From CAILLO01 sp964579735 (lineage in GTDB: Bacteria > Bacillota > Clostridia > Saccharofermentanales > UBA5734), in the NCBI GenBank assembly GCA_964579735.1, contig CAZOHH010000065.1, forward strand, positions 1-13,500: DNA of 13,500 nucleotides. Direction: 5' to 3'. Numbering within the stretch: position 1 is the first letter of the stretch; every line of letters begins with the position of its first letter. Below are positions 7,219 through 13,472 of this stretch, piece by piece. The notes beneath the pieces are model-generated. The model ran no database searches. It was not told the origin of the DNA and saw only the letters and a program-made list of their open reading frames with translations. The translations under genes and the position numbers were made by a program.

Positions 7219-8451
7219 ATGGCTAGGAAGAGAATCGCATTCGCAGGCGCCAGTTCCCGGGCTATCGGCATGTATGCCACCCCACTCGCGAAGGATTTCG
7301 CCGACATCGTGGAACTGGTCGGCGTGTACGACGTGAACCAGGGCCGCTGCCGCCTGCTGGGCCGCAGATGCGGCGTCGACGTGCCTGTCTTCTCGGACTT
7401 CGACACCATGATGAAGAGCGCGAAGCCTGATCTCGTGATCGTCACGACCGTGGACCGATATCACCACGAATTCATCGTCCGCTCGCTCGACTACGGCTGT
7501 GATGTCGTCACCGAGAAGCCGATGACCATCGACGAGGTCAAGGCCTCCGAGATTCTCGACGCCGAGAAGCGCAGCGGCCGCAAGGTCACCGTGACCTTCA
7601 ACTATCGCTTCGCGCCGTTCACCACCCGCATCCGCGAACTCATCAAGGAAGGCCAGATCGGCATCCCGCTGTCCGTGCACTTCGAGTGGATGCTCGACAC
7701 GCGCCACGGCGCCGACTACTTCCGCCGTTGGCATCGCCTCAAGCAGAACTCCGGCGGCCTGCTCGTCCACAAGGCCACGCACCACTTCGACCTGGTCAAC
7801 TGGTGGATCGACGACCAGCCTGAAATCGTCAACGCGTTCGGCGCACTCCGCTTCTATGGGAGGAACGGCGCGTTCCGAGGCACCCGCTGCACGGGCTGCG
7901 CCCACAAGGACGTCTGCGCCTTCCATTGGGACATCTCCCATTCGCCCGACATGGTCGAGTGCTACGTGGACCACGAGGCCGAGGACGGCTACATCCGCGA
8001 CGGCTGCGTCTTCGCGGAGGATATCGACATCGAGGACACCATGAGCGTCCAGGTGAAGTACCGTCGAGGCGCTCTGCTCAGCTACACGCTGACGGCATAC
8101 GCCCCTTACGAGGGATACCGTATCGTCATCAACGGCTCCGAGGGCCGGCTCGAGGCCGAGGACCTCCACGGCGGCATCGGCGCCTTCGCAGAGCAGACCA
8201 TATACCGCCTGCGCCTCTACAATCGCAGGAACGAGGAGATCACCATCAAGGTGCCTGACGCGTCCGGCGGACACGGCGGCGGCGACGAGCGCCTGCTGGC
8301 CATGACCTTCCGCGGCGGGGTGCCCGACCCCCTGAAGCACGCGGCCGGCAGCGGCGATGGCGCCCGCTCGATCCTCGTGGGCGTCGCAGCCAATCTCAGC
8401 ATCCGCGAACACCGCGTCGTCCGCATCGACGACCTGCTCCCGAAGAGGTAG
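7219..8451 (+). CDS. Gfo/Idh/MocA-family NAD(P)-dependent oxidoreductase
   Basis: 410 residues. The Rossmann N-terminus RIAFAGASSRAIGMYATPL (5-23) replaces the usual GxGxxG with GASSRAIG. It continues with VYDVNQGR (36-43) and the EKP motif of the family in VTEKPMT (97-103), which positions the nicotinamide and a catalytic Lys. The C-terminal domain has the likely catalytic region GLLVHKATHHFDLVNWW (180-196), with Lys185, His188, His189 and Asp191. A Cys motif, CTGCAHKDVC (224-233), and a GGHGGGDERL loop (350-359) follow. I chose ATG 7219 because GGAGG ends six bases before it; the ATG at 7204 overlaps the preceding stop. The gene lies between the epimerase and the deacetylase with almost no gaps, so it should oxidise, reduce or redox-epimerise a pathway sugar. 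The substrate is unknown. Confidence 0.88.
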   Translation: MARKRIAFAGASSRAIGMYATPLAKDFADIVELVGVYDVNQGRCRLLGRRCGVDVPVFSDFDTMMKSAKPDLVIVTTVDRYHHEFIVRSLDYGCDVVTEKPMTIDEVKASEILDAEKRSGRKVTVTFNYRFAPFTTRIRELIKEGQIGIPLSVHFEWMLDTRHGADYFRRWHRLKQNSGGLLVHKATHHFDLVNWWIDDQPEIVNAFGALRFYGRNGAFRGTRCTGCAHKDVCAFHWDISHSPDMVECYVDHEAEDGYIRDGCVFAEDIDIEDTMSVQVKYRRGALLSYTLTAYAPYEGYRIVINGSEGRLEAEDLHGGIGAFAEQTIYRLRLYNRRNEEITIKVPDASGGHGGGDERLLAMTFRGGVPDPLKHAAGSGDGARSILVGVAANLSIREHRVVRIDDLLPKR

Positions 8452-8454
8452 GAG

Positions 8455-9705
8455 ATGAACAACGACCGACTGGTCCTGCGCCACGCGCGAACCGTCCTTC
8501 CCGACCGCATCCTGGAGGACGCCGCCCTTTGCGTGGCCGATGGGCGCCTGGTCCATGTACTGGTGTCACCCGGAGACGGGCGTCTTCCCGACGGCTTCGA
8601 TGTTGATTCCGGCGCGGATTTGCGCGACCTGCACGGCGCGACGGTCGTGCCCGGCTTCGTCGAGATCCACACCCACGGCGGCGGAGGCCACGACTTCATG
8701 GACGGCACGACGGCCGCCTTCCTTGGCGCCGCTCGCATGCACGCCTCACATGGCACGACATCGCTCCTGCCGACCACGCTCGCCAGTTCGAAGAGCGCCC
8801 TGCTCGAATCCCTCGACGTATTCTGCGCGGCCAAGCGCACTTCGGACGAAGCGCACTCCGGGAACGACGCCCATGCGGCTGCGATGGCCGGCGCCCGCAT
8901 GCCGGGCCTGCACCTCGAAGGTCCCTACTTTCCACAGAGCCAGCGCGGCGCCCAGGACCCCGCCCACATCCGGCTTCCGGACCCGGCGGAGTACGAGGCC
9001 GTTCTGGACCGCTGCCCGCATATCCTGCGCTGGAGCGCCGCTCCGGAGATCGAAGGCGCGAAGGCGTTCGCGAAGGCGCTCCGCGCTCGAGGCGTCATGC
9101 CTTCCATCGCCCATTCCGACGCGTTCATGGAGGAGGCGATCGAAGCGTTCGAAAGCGGCTTCGTCTCGACCACGCATCTGTACTCGGCCATGTCGAGCGT
9201 GCGCCGCATCGACGGGTACCGCCGCGGGGGAGTGGTCGAGGCGGCCTTCCTGCTGGATGGAATGTACGTGGAGACGATCGGCGACGGAATCCACCTGCCC
9301 CCGCTGCTGTTGAAGATGATCTGGAAGATCAAGGGGGCTGACCGCGTCTGCCTCGTCACCGATTCCATGCGCGCGGCCGGCATGCCGGACGGGACCTACC
9401 GTCTCGGCGGCCTGCAGGGCGGACAATGGGCCGAAGTGCACGACGGCGTCGCCTGGTTGCCGGACCACTCCGCCTTCGCCGGCAGCATCTGCACCGGCGA
9501 TCGGCTGCTTCGCACCGCTCACCGCGATGCCGGCATTCCGCTCGTGGACGTGGTGCGCATGCTGTCGACCACGCCTGCCGGCCTGATCGGCCGGAAGGAA
9601 GTGGGGCGCATCGCCGAAGGATGCCTCGCGGACCTGGTCGTGCTGACGCCACAGTTCGCCGTGGAATCCGTCTATATCGGCGGCGTCCTCATGGAGCGGC
9701 CGTAG
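8455..9705 (+). CDS. nagA: NagA-like N-acetylhexosamine-6-phosphate deacetylase
   Basis: 416 residues, slightly longer than typical NagA (about 380). The amidohydrolase TIM-barrel signature is complete: PGFVEIHTHGGGGHDFMDG (66-84) with the HxH pair His72/His74, GLHLEGPYF (151-159) with metal ligand Glu155, SIAHSDA (217-223) with His220, STTHLYSAM (238-246) with His241, DGIH (277-280), and VTDSMRAAGMPDG (301-313) with catalytic Asp303. A C-terminal GRIAEGCLADLVVL segment closes the small beta domain. Established reaction of the family: hydrolysis of GlcNAc-6-P to GlcN-6-P and acetate in the cytoplasm. Oddity: the phosphate-contact THLYNAM is THLYSAM, and the loop to the next conserved Arg is about four residues longer, so specificity may differ. 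The start follows the upstream TAG by three bases, with GAGG six bases before the ATG. Confidence 0.88.
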   Translation: MNNDRLVLRHARTVLPDRILEDAALCVADGRLVHVLVSPGDGRLPDGFDVDSGADLRDLHGATVVPGFVEIHTHGGGGHDFMDGTTAAFLGAARMHASHGTTSLLPTTLASSKSALLESLDVFCAAKRTSDEAHSGNDAHAAAMAGARMPGLHLEGPYFPQSQRGAQDPAHIRLPDPAEYEAVLDRCPHILRWSAAPEIEGAKAFAKALRARGVMPSIAHSDAFMEEAIEAFESGFVSTTHLYSAMSSVRRIDGYRRGGVVEAAFLLDGMYVETIGDGIHLPPLLLKMIWKIKGADRVCLVTDSMRAAGMPDGTYRLGGLQGGQWAEVHDGVAWLPDHSAFAGSICTGDRLLRTAHRDAGIPLVDVVRMLSTTPAGLIGRKEVGRIAEGCLADLVVLTPQFAVESVYIGGVLMERP

Positions 9706-9721
9706 CGTTTCCGTCTGTGGA

Positions 9722-9761
9722 CTCCCTGCGAAATCGGGTACAATAGGACGCATCGGGAGGG
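9722..9761 (+). promoter_or_regulatory. Hairpin able to mask the kinase ribosome binding site
   Basis: CTCCCTGCG (9722-9730) can pair with CGCA (9749-9752) and GGGAG (9755-9759), leaving a two-base bulge and an 18-base loop. The 3' arm contains the Shine-Dalgarno sequence of the kinase gene (GGGAGGG, 9755-9761). Confidence 0.4.
9739..9744 (+). promoter_or_regulatory. Possible internal promoter -10 before the kinase
   Basis: TACAAT (five of six to TATAAT) lies 24 bases before the kinase ATG in the only sizeable gap of the operon (9706-9767). The -35 region at 17-bp spacing, TGTGGA (9716-9721), is a poor match, so this promoter would be weak or activator-dependent. Confidence 0.4.
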
Positions 9762-9767
9762 AACTAC

Positions 9768-10796
9768 ATGGACAACCAACGCATTCCATACCCTATGAGC
9801 GCCGGCCTCCTCGCCGGCGTCGACATCGGCGGCACCAAGTGCGCCGTCGTGCTCGCCCGCCCCGCGTGCGAATCCGGAGCGGAGCCCGAGGTCCTGGGGC
9901 GCGTCGAATTCCCGACGGAGTTCCCGGATGGTCCCGGGGCCATGCTCGACAAGCTCCGCGGCGCCCTGGAGTCGCTCCTCGCCGCGGCTGGCGCGGAAGG
10001 CCAGACCGGAGTGCGCATCGGCATCTCCTGCGGCGGCCCCTTGAACAGCCGCGAAGGGCTCGTCCTTTCGCCGCCCAACCTCCCGGGCTGGGACCGCGTG
10101 CCCGTCGTCGAGTACTTTCGCGAAGCCTTCGCCCACCGCACGCCTGCCGCCGTCAAGCTTGAAAACGACGCCAACGCCGGCGCGCTTGCCGAGTGGAAGT
10201 ACGGTGCCGGCCGAGGCTGCGGCAGCCTGATATTCCTTACCTTCGGCACCGGTTTCGGCGCCGGGCTGATCCTGGACGGCCGCCTCTATCGCGGCGTCTC
10301 CGACCAGGCCGGCGAGATCGGCCACGTGCGTGCCGCGGAGACCGGCCCCGTCGGCTACGGCAAGGCCGGCTCCTTCGAGGGGTTCTGCAGTGGCGGCGGC
10401 CTCGCCCAGTCCGCCCGTGTCCGCGTGCTCGAGCGCCTGCAGCGCGGCGAGAAACCGGCTCTCTGCCCCGATGCCTCCCAGCTTGACAGGTTGACCGCCC
10501 GCACCGTCGCAGACGCGGCGGATCGCGGCGACGAACTCGCCCTGCAGATCTACCGCGAATGCGGTACGCGGCTCGGCCAGTGCCTCTCCCTGCTCGTGGA
10601 CCTGCTCGCCCCCGAACGCATCGTGATCGGCAGCATCTTCACCCACAGTCGCGACCTGCTCTGGCCTGCCGCTTGGGAGGTCATGGAGCGCGAGACGCTC
10701 CCCTATGCAAGGGCCGGCTGCGAAGTCGTGCCAGCCGCGCTCGGGCGGCGGATCGGCGACCTCGCGGCCCTCGCGATCGCAGAAACGGAGGACTAG
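9768..10796 (+). CDS. ROK-family sugar kinase
   Basis: 342 residues, longer than a typical 300-residue ROK kinase. The ATP phosphate-binding motif is GVDIGGTK (17-24). GISCGGPLNSREG (85-97), the catalytic LENDANAGAL (131-140, Asp134 as base), LTFGTGFGAGLILDG (157-171) and GEIGHVR (182-188) follow in the expected order. The zinc site that most ROK proteins carry after GH (CxCGxxGC) is absent; here the segment is VGYGKAGSFEGFCSGGGL (195-212) with a single Cys. The start is supported by GGGAGGG seven bases upstream; a second ATG ten codons in lacks such a site. Established family role: ATP-dependent phosphorylation of hexoses and N-acetylhexosamines. With NagA and a SIS isomerase beside it, an N-acetylhexosamine kinase is the best guess, but the substrate is not proven. 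Confidence 0.87.
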   Translation: MDNQRIPYPMSAGLLAGVDIGGTKCAVVLARPACESGAEPEVLGRVEFPTEFPDGPGAMLDKLRGALESLLAAAGAEGQTGVRIGISCGGPLNSREGLVLSPPNLPGWDRVPVVEYFREAFAHRTPAAVKLENDANAGALAEWKYGAGRGCGSLIFLTFGTGFGAGLILDGRLYRGVSDQAGEIGHVRAAETGPVGYGKAGSFEGFCSGGGLAQSARVRVLERLQRGEKPALCPDASQLDRLTARTVADAADRGDELALQIYRECGTRLGQCLSLLVDLLAPERIVIGSIFTHSRDLLWPAAWEVMERETLPYARAGCEVVPAALGRRIGDLAALAIAETED

Positions 10797-10800
10797 GACC

Positions 10801-11508
10801 ATGACCAAGATATACGGTGAACCCTTGCGCATCCTGGACAGGCTTTTCGTGGACCACCCCGCTCTTGCGCCTCTCCGCGCGGATATCGAGAAAGCATACG
10901 GCCTGATGGAGACGACCTATGTCGCAGGCGGCAAGGTCCTGACCTGCGGGTACGGCGGCAGCGCTTCCGACGCCGAGCACATCGTGGGCGAGCTCATGAA
11001 GGGCTTCCTGCAGTGCCGGCCCATCCCCTCCGACTTCCGCAGGCGCCTCGAAAAGGACGCCGAAGGCAGTCCCGAAGACCGCGCCACGGCCCTGGCCGCC
11101 GCGGAACACATCGCCGCGAACCTGCAGGGCGCCTTGGCCGCCGTACCCCTCACGGGCGGGCTGTCCCTGTCGACCGCCTTCGCCAACGACGTCGCGCCCG
11201 ACCTCGTCTTCGCCCAGCAGCTCTACGGCTACGGCCGCGCCGGCGACACGCTGGTCGCGATCAGCACCAGCGGCAACTCGGCCGGTATCCTTCACGTCAT
11301 CCGCGTCGCCCGGGCCATGGGGATCTCCGTCGTCGGCCTAACCGGCGGGACGGGCGGAAAGATGAAGCCGCTCTGCGATGTCGCCCTCATCGCCCCCGAA
11401 AGGGAAACCTACCGCGTGCAGGAATGCCACCTGCCGATCTACCACGTCCTGTGCGCGATGCTCGAAGCCCGATTCTTCCCCGTGGAAGACGGTGCGGGGA
11501 ACAAGTAG
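10801..11508 (+). CDS. SIS-domain sugar-phosphate isomerase, GmhA-like
   Basis: 235 residues with one SIS domain. GYGGSASDAEHIVGELMKGF (50-69) matches the GmhA-type phosphosugar loop with Glu64 as probable acid/base. ISTSGNSAGILHVIRVAR (154-171) is the second phosphate loop, and QECHLPIYHVLCAMLEARF (207-225) carries His210, equivalent to the second GmhA catalytic residue. Compared with GmhA (about 190 residues) it has an insertion near 70-118. GGAGG lies nine bases before the ATG, and the kinase stop is six bases earlier. GmhA itself converts sedoheptulose-7-P to heptose-7-P, but no gmhB, hldE or hldD is present. In this operon it more likely isomerises, or deaminates in the manner of AgaS, a hexose- or hexosamine-phosphate made by the kinase and NagA. 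That reassignment is inference. Confidence 0.85.
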   Translation: MTKIYGEPLRILDRLFVDHPALAPLRADIEKAYGLMETTYVAGGKVLTCGYGGSASDAEHIVGELMKGFLQCRPIPSDFRRRLEKDAEGSPEDRATALAAAEHIAANLQGALAAVPLTGGLSLSTAFANDVAPDLVFAQQLYGYGRAGDTLVAISTSGNSAGILHVIRVARAMGISVVGLTGGTGGKMKPLCDVALIAPERETYRVQECHLPIYHVLCAMLEARFFPVEDGAGNK

Positions 11509-11529
11509 ACGCAGGGAAGAGGCAAGCGG

Positions 11530-12597
11530 ATGGAGAACCCCAGGATGAAGAACGCCGGCTCCAGCATGCCGCCGGAGTTCTCCATGCGGCAGTACTGGAT
11601 CCGGAAATACGCGGGCCATGTGCCGAAACTGTCCTTCGCCGGAACGACCCGCTCGGATTGGGAGGCGTGGCGCGCCGAAGCCTACCCCAGGCTCGTCGAC
11701 CTCATGGGCGAGTTCCCCGAGAAGGCGCCACTCGACCCGCGGGTCGAGGCGGTCGTCGAGGACGGCGACCTGGTGCTCGAGCGCATCGTGATCGCTACCG
11801 AGACCTTCGCATCCCTCTCGGCCTGGATCCTGCGCCGCAGGGACCTCCCCTCCGACCGGCGCCACCCCGCGGTCCTCTGCTCCCACGGCCACGGAGCTTT
11901 CGGGAAGGACCCCGTCGCGGGCCGCCGAACGACACCCGGAATGGCCGCCGACATCGCCTCCATGAACTACGACTACGCCGCCCAGATGGCGCGGGCGGGA
12001 TTCGTCGCCATGGCCCCGGACCTCCGCGGCTTCGGCGAGCGCTACGACCCGTCCGATGCCGCCCTCGGCAAAGATGCCTGCGACCTGAACTACGTGAAGG
12101 GCTCCATGCTGGGCGTCTATCCGCTGACCTTGATCGTCCACGACATGCGCTGCTGCGTCGACTACCTCCAGACCCGGCCGGAGGTCGACCCCGCGCGTAT
12201 CGGCATGATGGGCCTTTCGCAGGGCGGCACCACGACCACCTTCACCACGGCCCTCGAGCCCCGGATCCGTGCCGCCGACATCATCGGCTATATCAACCCC
12301 TGGGCGGGCTTCGGCCTGGACCGCGGCAACTACTGTGGTTCCCAGGTGGTCCCCGGGATCTACCGCTGGTTCGACACCCACGACATCGCCGGGCTGATCG
12401 CCCCCCGCCCTCTGCTGATCGAGATGGGGGAGCAGGATGACTGCTTCTTCTTCGAGGACCTGCGGAAGGGGTATGATGGGGTGGATCGGATCTATCGCGC
12501 CGCCGGGGCGGGCGACCGACTGCTGTCGGACGTCGGGTCGGGAGGGCATGCGTTCGTCGGCGGCAAGGCCTTCGACTTCTTCCGGAAGCATCTGTAG
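11530..12597 (+). CDS. Alpha/beta-hydrolase, acetyl-xylan-esterase/dienelactone-hydrolase-like
   Basis: 355 residues without an evident signal peptide or membrane helix, so probably cytoplasmic. The core shows HPAVLCSHGHGAFGKD (112-127) with the oxyanion-type HGHG, a PDLRGFGER element (163-171), the nucleophile elbow GLSQGG (228-233) with Ser230, an acid candidate in LIEMGEQDD (296-304) and the catalytic His340 in GSGGHAF (336-342). The full Ser-Asp-His triad therefore appears intact. The fold and length resemble the CE7/Abhydrolase_7 group, which removes acetyl or other small acyl groups from sugars. The start at 11530 follows the isomerase stop by 21 bases with a modest GAAGAGG; ATG 11545 is an alternative. 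The operon position suggests it removes an O-acyl group from the imported sugar; other substrates are possible. Confidence 0.82.
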   Translation: MENPRMKNAGSSMPPEFSMRQYWIRKYAGHVPKLSFAGTTRSDWEAWRAEAYPRLVDLMGEFPEKAPLDPRVEAVVEDGDLVLERIVIATETFASLSAWILRRRDLPSDRRHPAVLCSHGHGAFGKDPVAGRRTTPGMAADIASMNYDYAAQMARAGFVAMAPDLRGFGERYDPSDAALGKDACDLNYVKGSMLGVYPLTLIVHDMRCCVDYLQTRPEVDPARIGMMGLSQGGTTTTFTTALEPRIRAADIIGYINPWAGFGLDRGNYCGSQVVPGIYRWFDTHDIAGLIAPRPLLIEMGEQDDCFFFEDLRKGYDGVDRIYRAAGAGDRLLSDVGSGGHAFVGGKAFDFFRKHL

Positions 12598-12612
12598 AGG
12601 AGGTGAGCGCTC

Positions 12613-13362
12613 ATGGCGACCTATGAACAGATCAGAACGTTCTGGGCTTCCCGGGCCATCTCTTCCGAAGAGGACCTGGATGACCGTCTGGTAAATTTCC
12701 GCATCCTTTTCGCCTATCACTCCGGTCGGATCGAAAACCAGGATATCACCTACCACGACACACGCGAGATCTTCGAGAACGGCCGCGTCACAGGTTTCAC
12801 CGGGGATCCTCGGGCCATCTTCGAGCAGCGGAACCAGAAACGATGCTACGAACTCCTGAAGGAACGGATCGTTGCCCGGGAGCCGATGACGCTTGCCTTC
12901 GTGAAGGAAGTCCACCGGATCCTGACGGAAGGAACCTATGACGAGAAACGCTTCCTCCGAAGAGGAGAGCGCCCAGGTGAATTGAAGAAGCACGATTTCG
13001 TGACAGGTCTCCACGAAGTCGGCTCAACCCCGGGGCGAGTCGAGTCCGACCTCGTGGAACTGCTTGAAGAGGTCGTTTCCGCCGAGGGGAAGGATGCGCT
13101 GAAGGTCGCGACCTATTTCCACGCCCGCTTCGAGTCCATCCACCCCTTCGCGGACGGAAACGGGAGAGTGGGGCGCACGTTGCTCAACTACTATCTGATG
13201 ACGCACGCAGAGCCTCCGCTGGTTCTATACGATGAGGATAAGAAGCGCTATTACGACGCGCTTCAATCCTTTGACTCCGAACAGCGGATCGACTTGCTGG
13301 AGGCGCTTCTCCGGGAATCCACCGAGAAGACCTGGTCCAGGTCGTTCGACCGGAGCGAATGA
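12613..13362 (+). CDS. Fic-domain protein (probable AMP transferase) with an N-terminal inhibitory motif
   Basis: 249 residues. The Fic catalytic motif is complete: HPFADGNGRVGR (177-188), with His177 as base, Asp181 for the metal and the two arginines that hold the nucleotide phosphates. An N-terminal SGRIEN (37-42) fits the (S/T)xxxE(G/N) inhibitory helix, which places the protein with self-inhibited class II Fic enzymes. Family knowledge: these transfer AMP, or another nucleotide part, to hydroxyl groups of target proteins and are held off until the inhibitory Glu (here Glu41) is moved. No separate antitoxin is seen, as expected for this class. GAGGAGGTGA (12597-12606) precedes the ATG. 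The gap to the esterase stop is only 15 bases, so it probably shares the sugar operon transcript. Its targets are unknown. Confidence 0.9.
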   Translation: MATYEQIRTFWASRAISSEEDLDDRLVNFRILFAYHSGRIENQDITYHDTREIFENGRVTGFTGDPRAIFEQRNQKRCYELLKERIVAREPMTLAFVKEVHRILTEGTYDEKRFLRRGERPGELKKHDFVTGLHEVGSTPGRVESDLVELLEEVVSAEGKDALKVATYFHARFESIHPFADGNGRVGRTLLNYYLMTHAEPPLVLYDEDKKRYYDALQSFDSEQRIDLLEALLRESTEKTWSRSFDRSE

Positions 13363-13387
13363 GCCCTGCCTAACAACAATGAGCCCT
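13358..13387. repeat. Short direct repeat at the end of the Fic gene
   Basis: AATGAGCCCT occurs at 13358-13367, containing the Fic stop codon, and again at 13378-13387. It may be chance or a local duplication. Confidence 0.5.
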
Positions 13388-13395
13388 CCGAGTCC

Positions 13396-13424
13396 TTGCC
13401 CACTGCCTTCCGTGGGCTTATAAT
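13396..13424 (+). promoter_or_regulatory. Sigma70-type promoter for the right-edge gene, with an inverted repeat in its spacer
   Basis: TTGCCC (13396-13401), a 17-bp spacer and a perfect TATAAT (13419-13424) form the best promoter in the window. GCCCAC (13398-13403) and GTGGGC (13412-13417) are perfect inverted arms eight bases apart. They overlap the -35 and spacer, so they could be an operator. The rest of 13363-13472 shows no gene and no convincing terminator. Confidence 0.7.
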
Positions 13425-13472
13425 ACCATTGGTTCTAGGGAAGACCGATTCAACGCAAGGAGTGTGGAGAGC

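Noticed and set aside
7219..8451. GH109-type NAD-dependent N-acetylgalactosaminidase
   Set aside because: GH109 shares the Gfo/Idh fold, but this protein has no signal peptide and shows no clear GH109 signature that I can recognise. A generic oxidoreductase call is safer.
7123..8556. 477-codon minus-strand open frame opposite the Gfo/Idh gene
   Set aside because: Antisense shadow of a gene with Rossmann and EKP motifs; its own translation shows no recognisable domain.
10801..11508. True gmhA for lipopolysaccharide heptose synthesis
   Set aside because: It is longer than GmhA and sits in a sugar-use operon without hldE, gmhB or hldD; only the fold is secure.
11338..13014. 558-codon minus-strand open frame
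   Set aside because: It lies opposite three genes with clear motifs (SIS isomerase, esterase, Fic). Long antisense frames are common at this base composition, and its translation resembles no family.
13363..13395. Rho-independent terminator after the Fic gene
   Set aside because: No GC-rich stem followed by a T run is present; the nearest inverted repeat lies within the promoter and is followed by TTATAAT.
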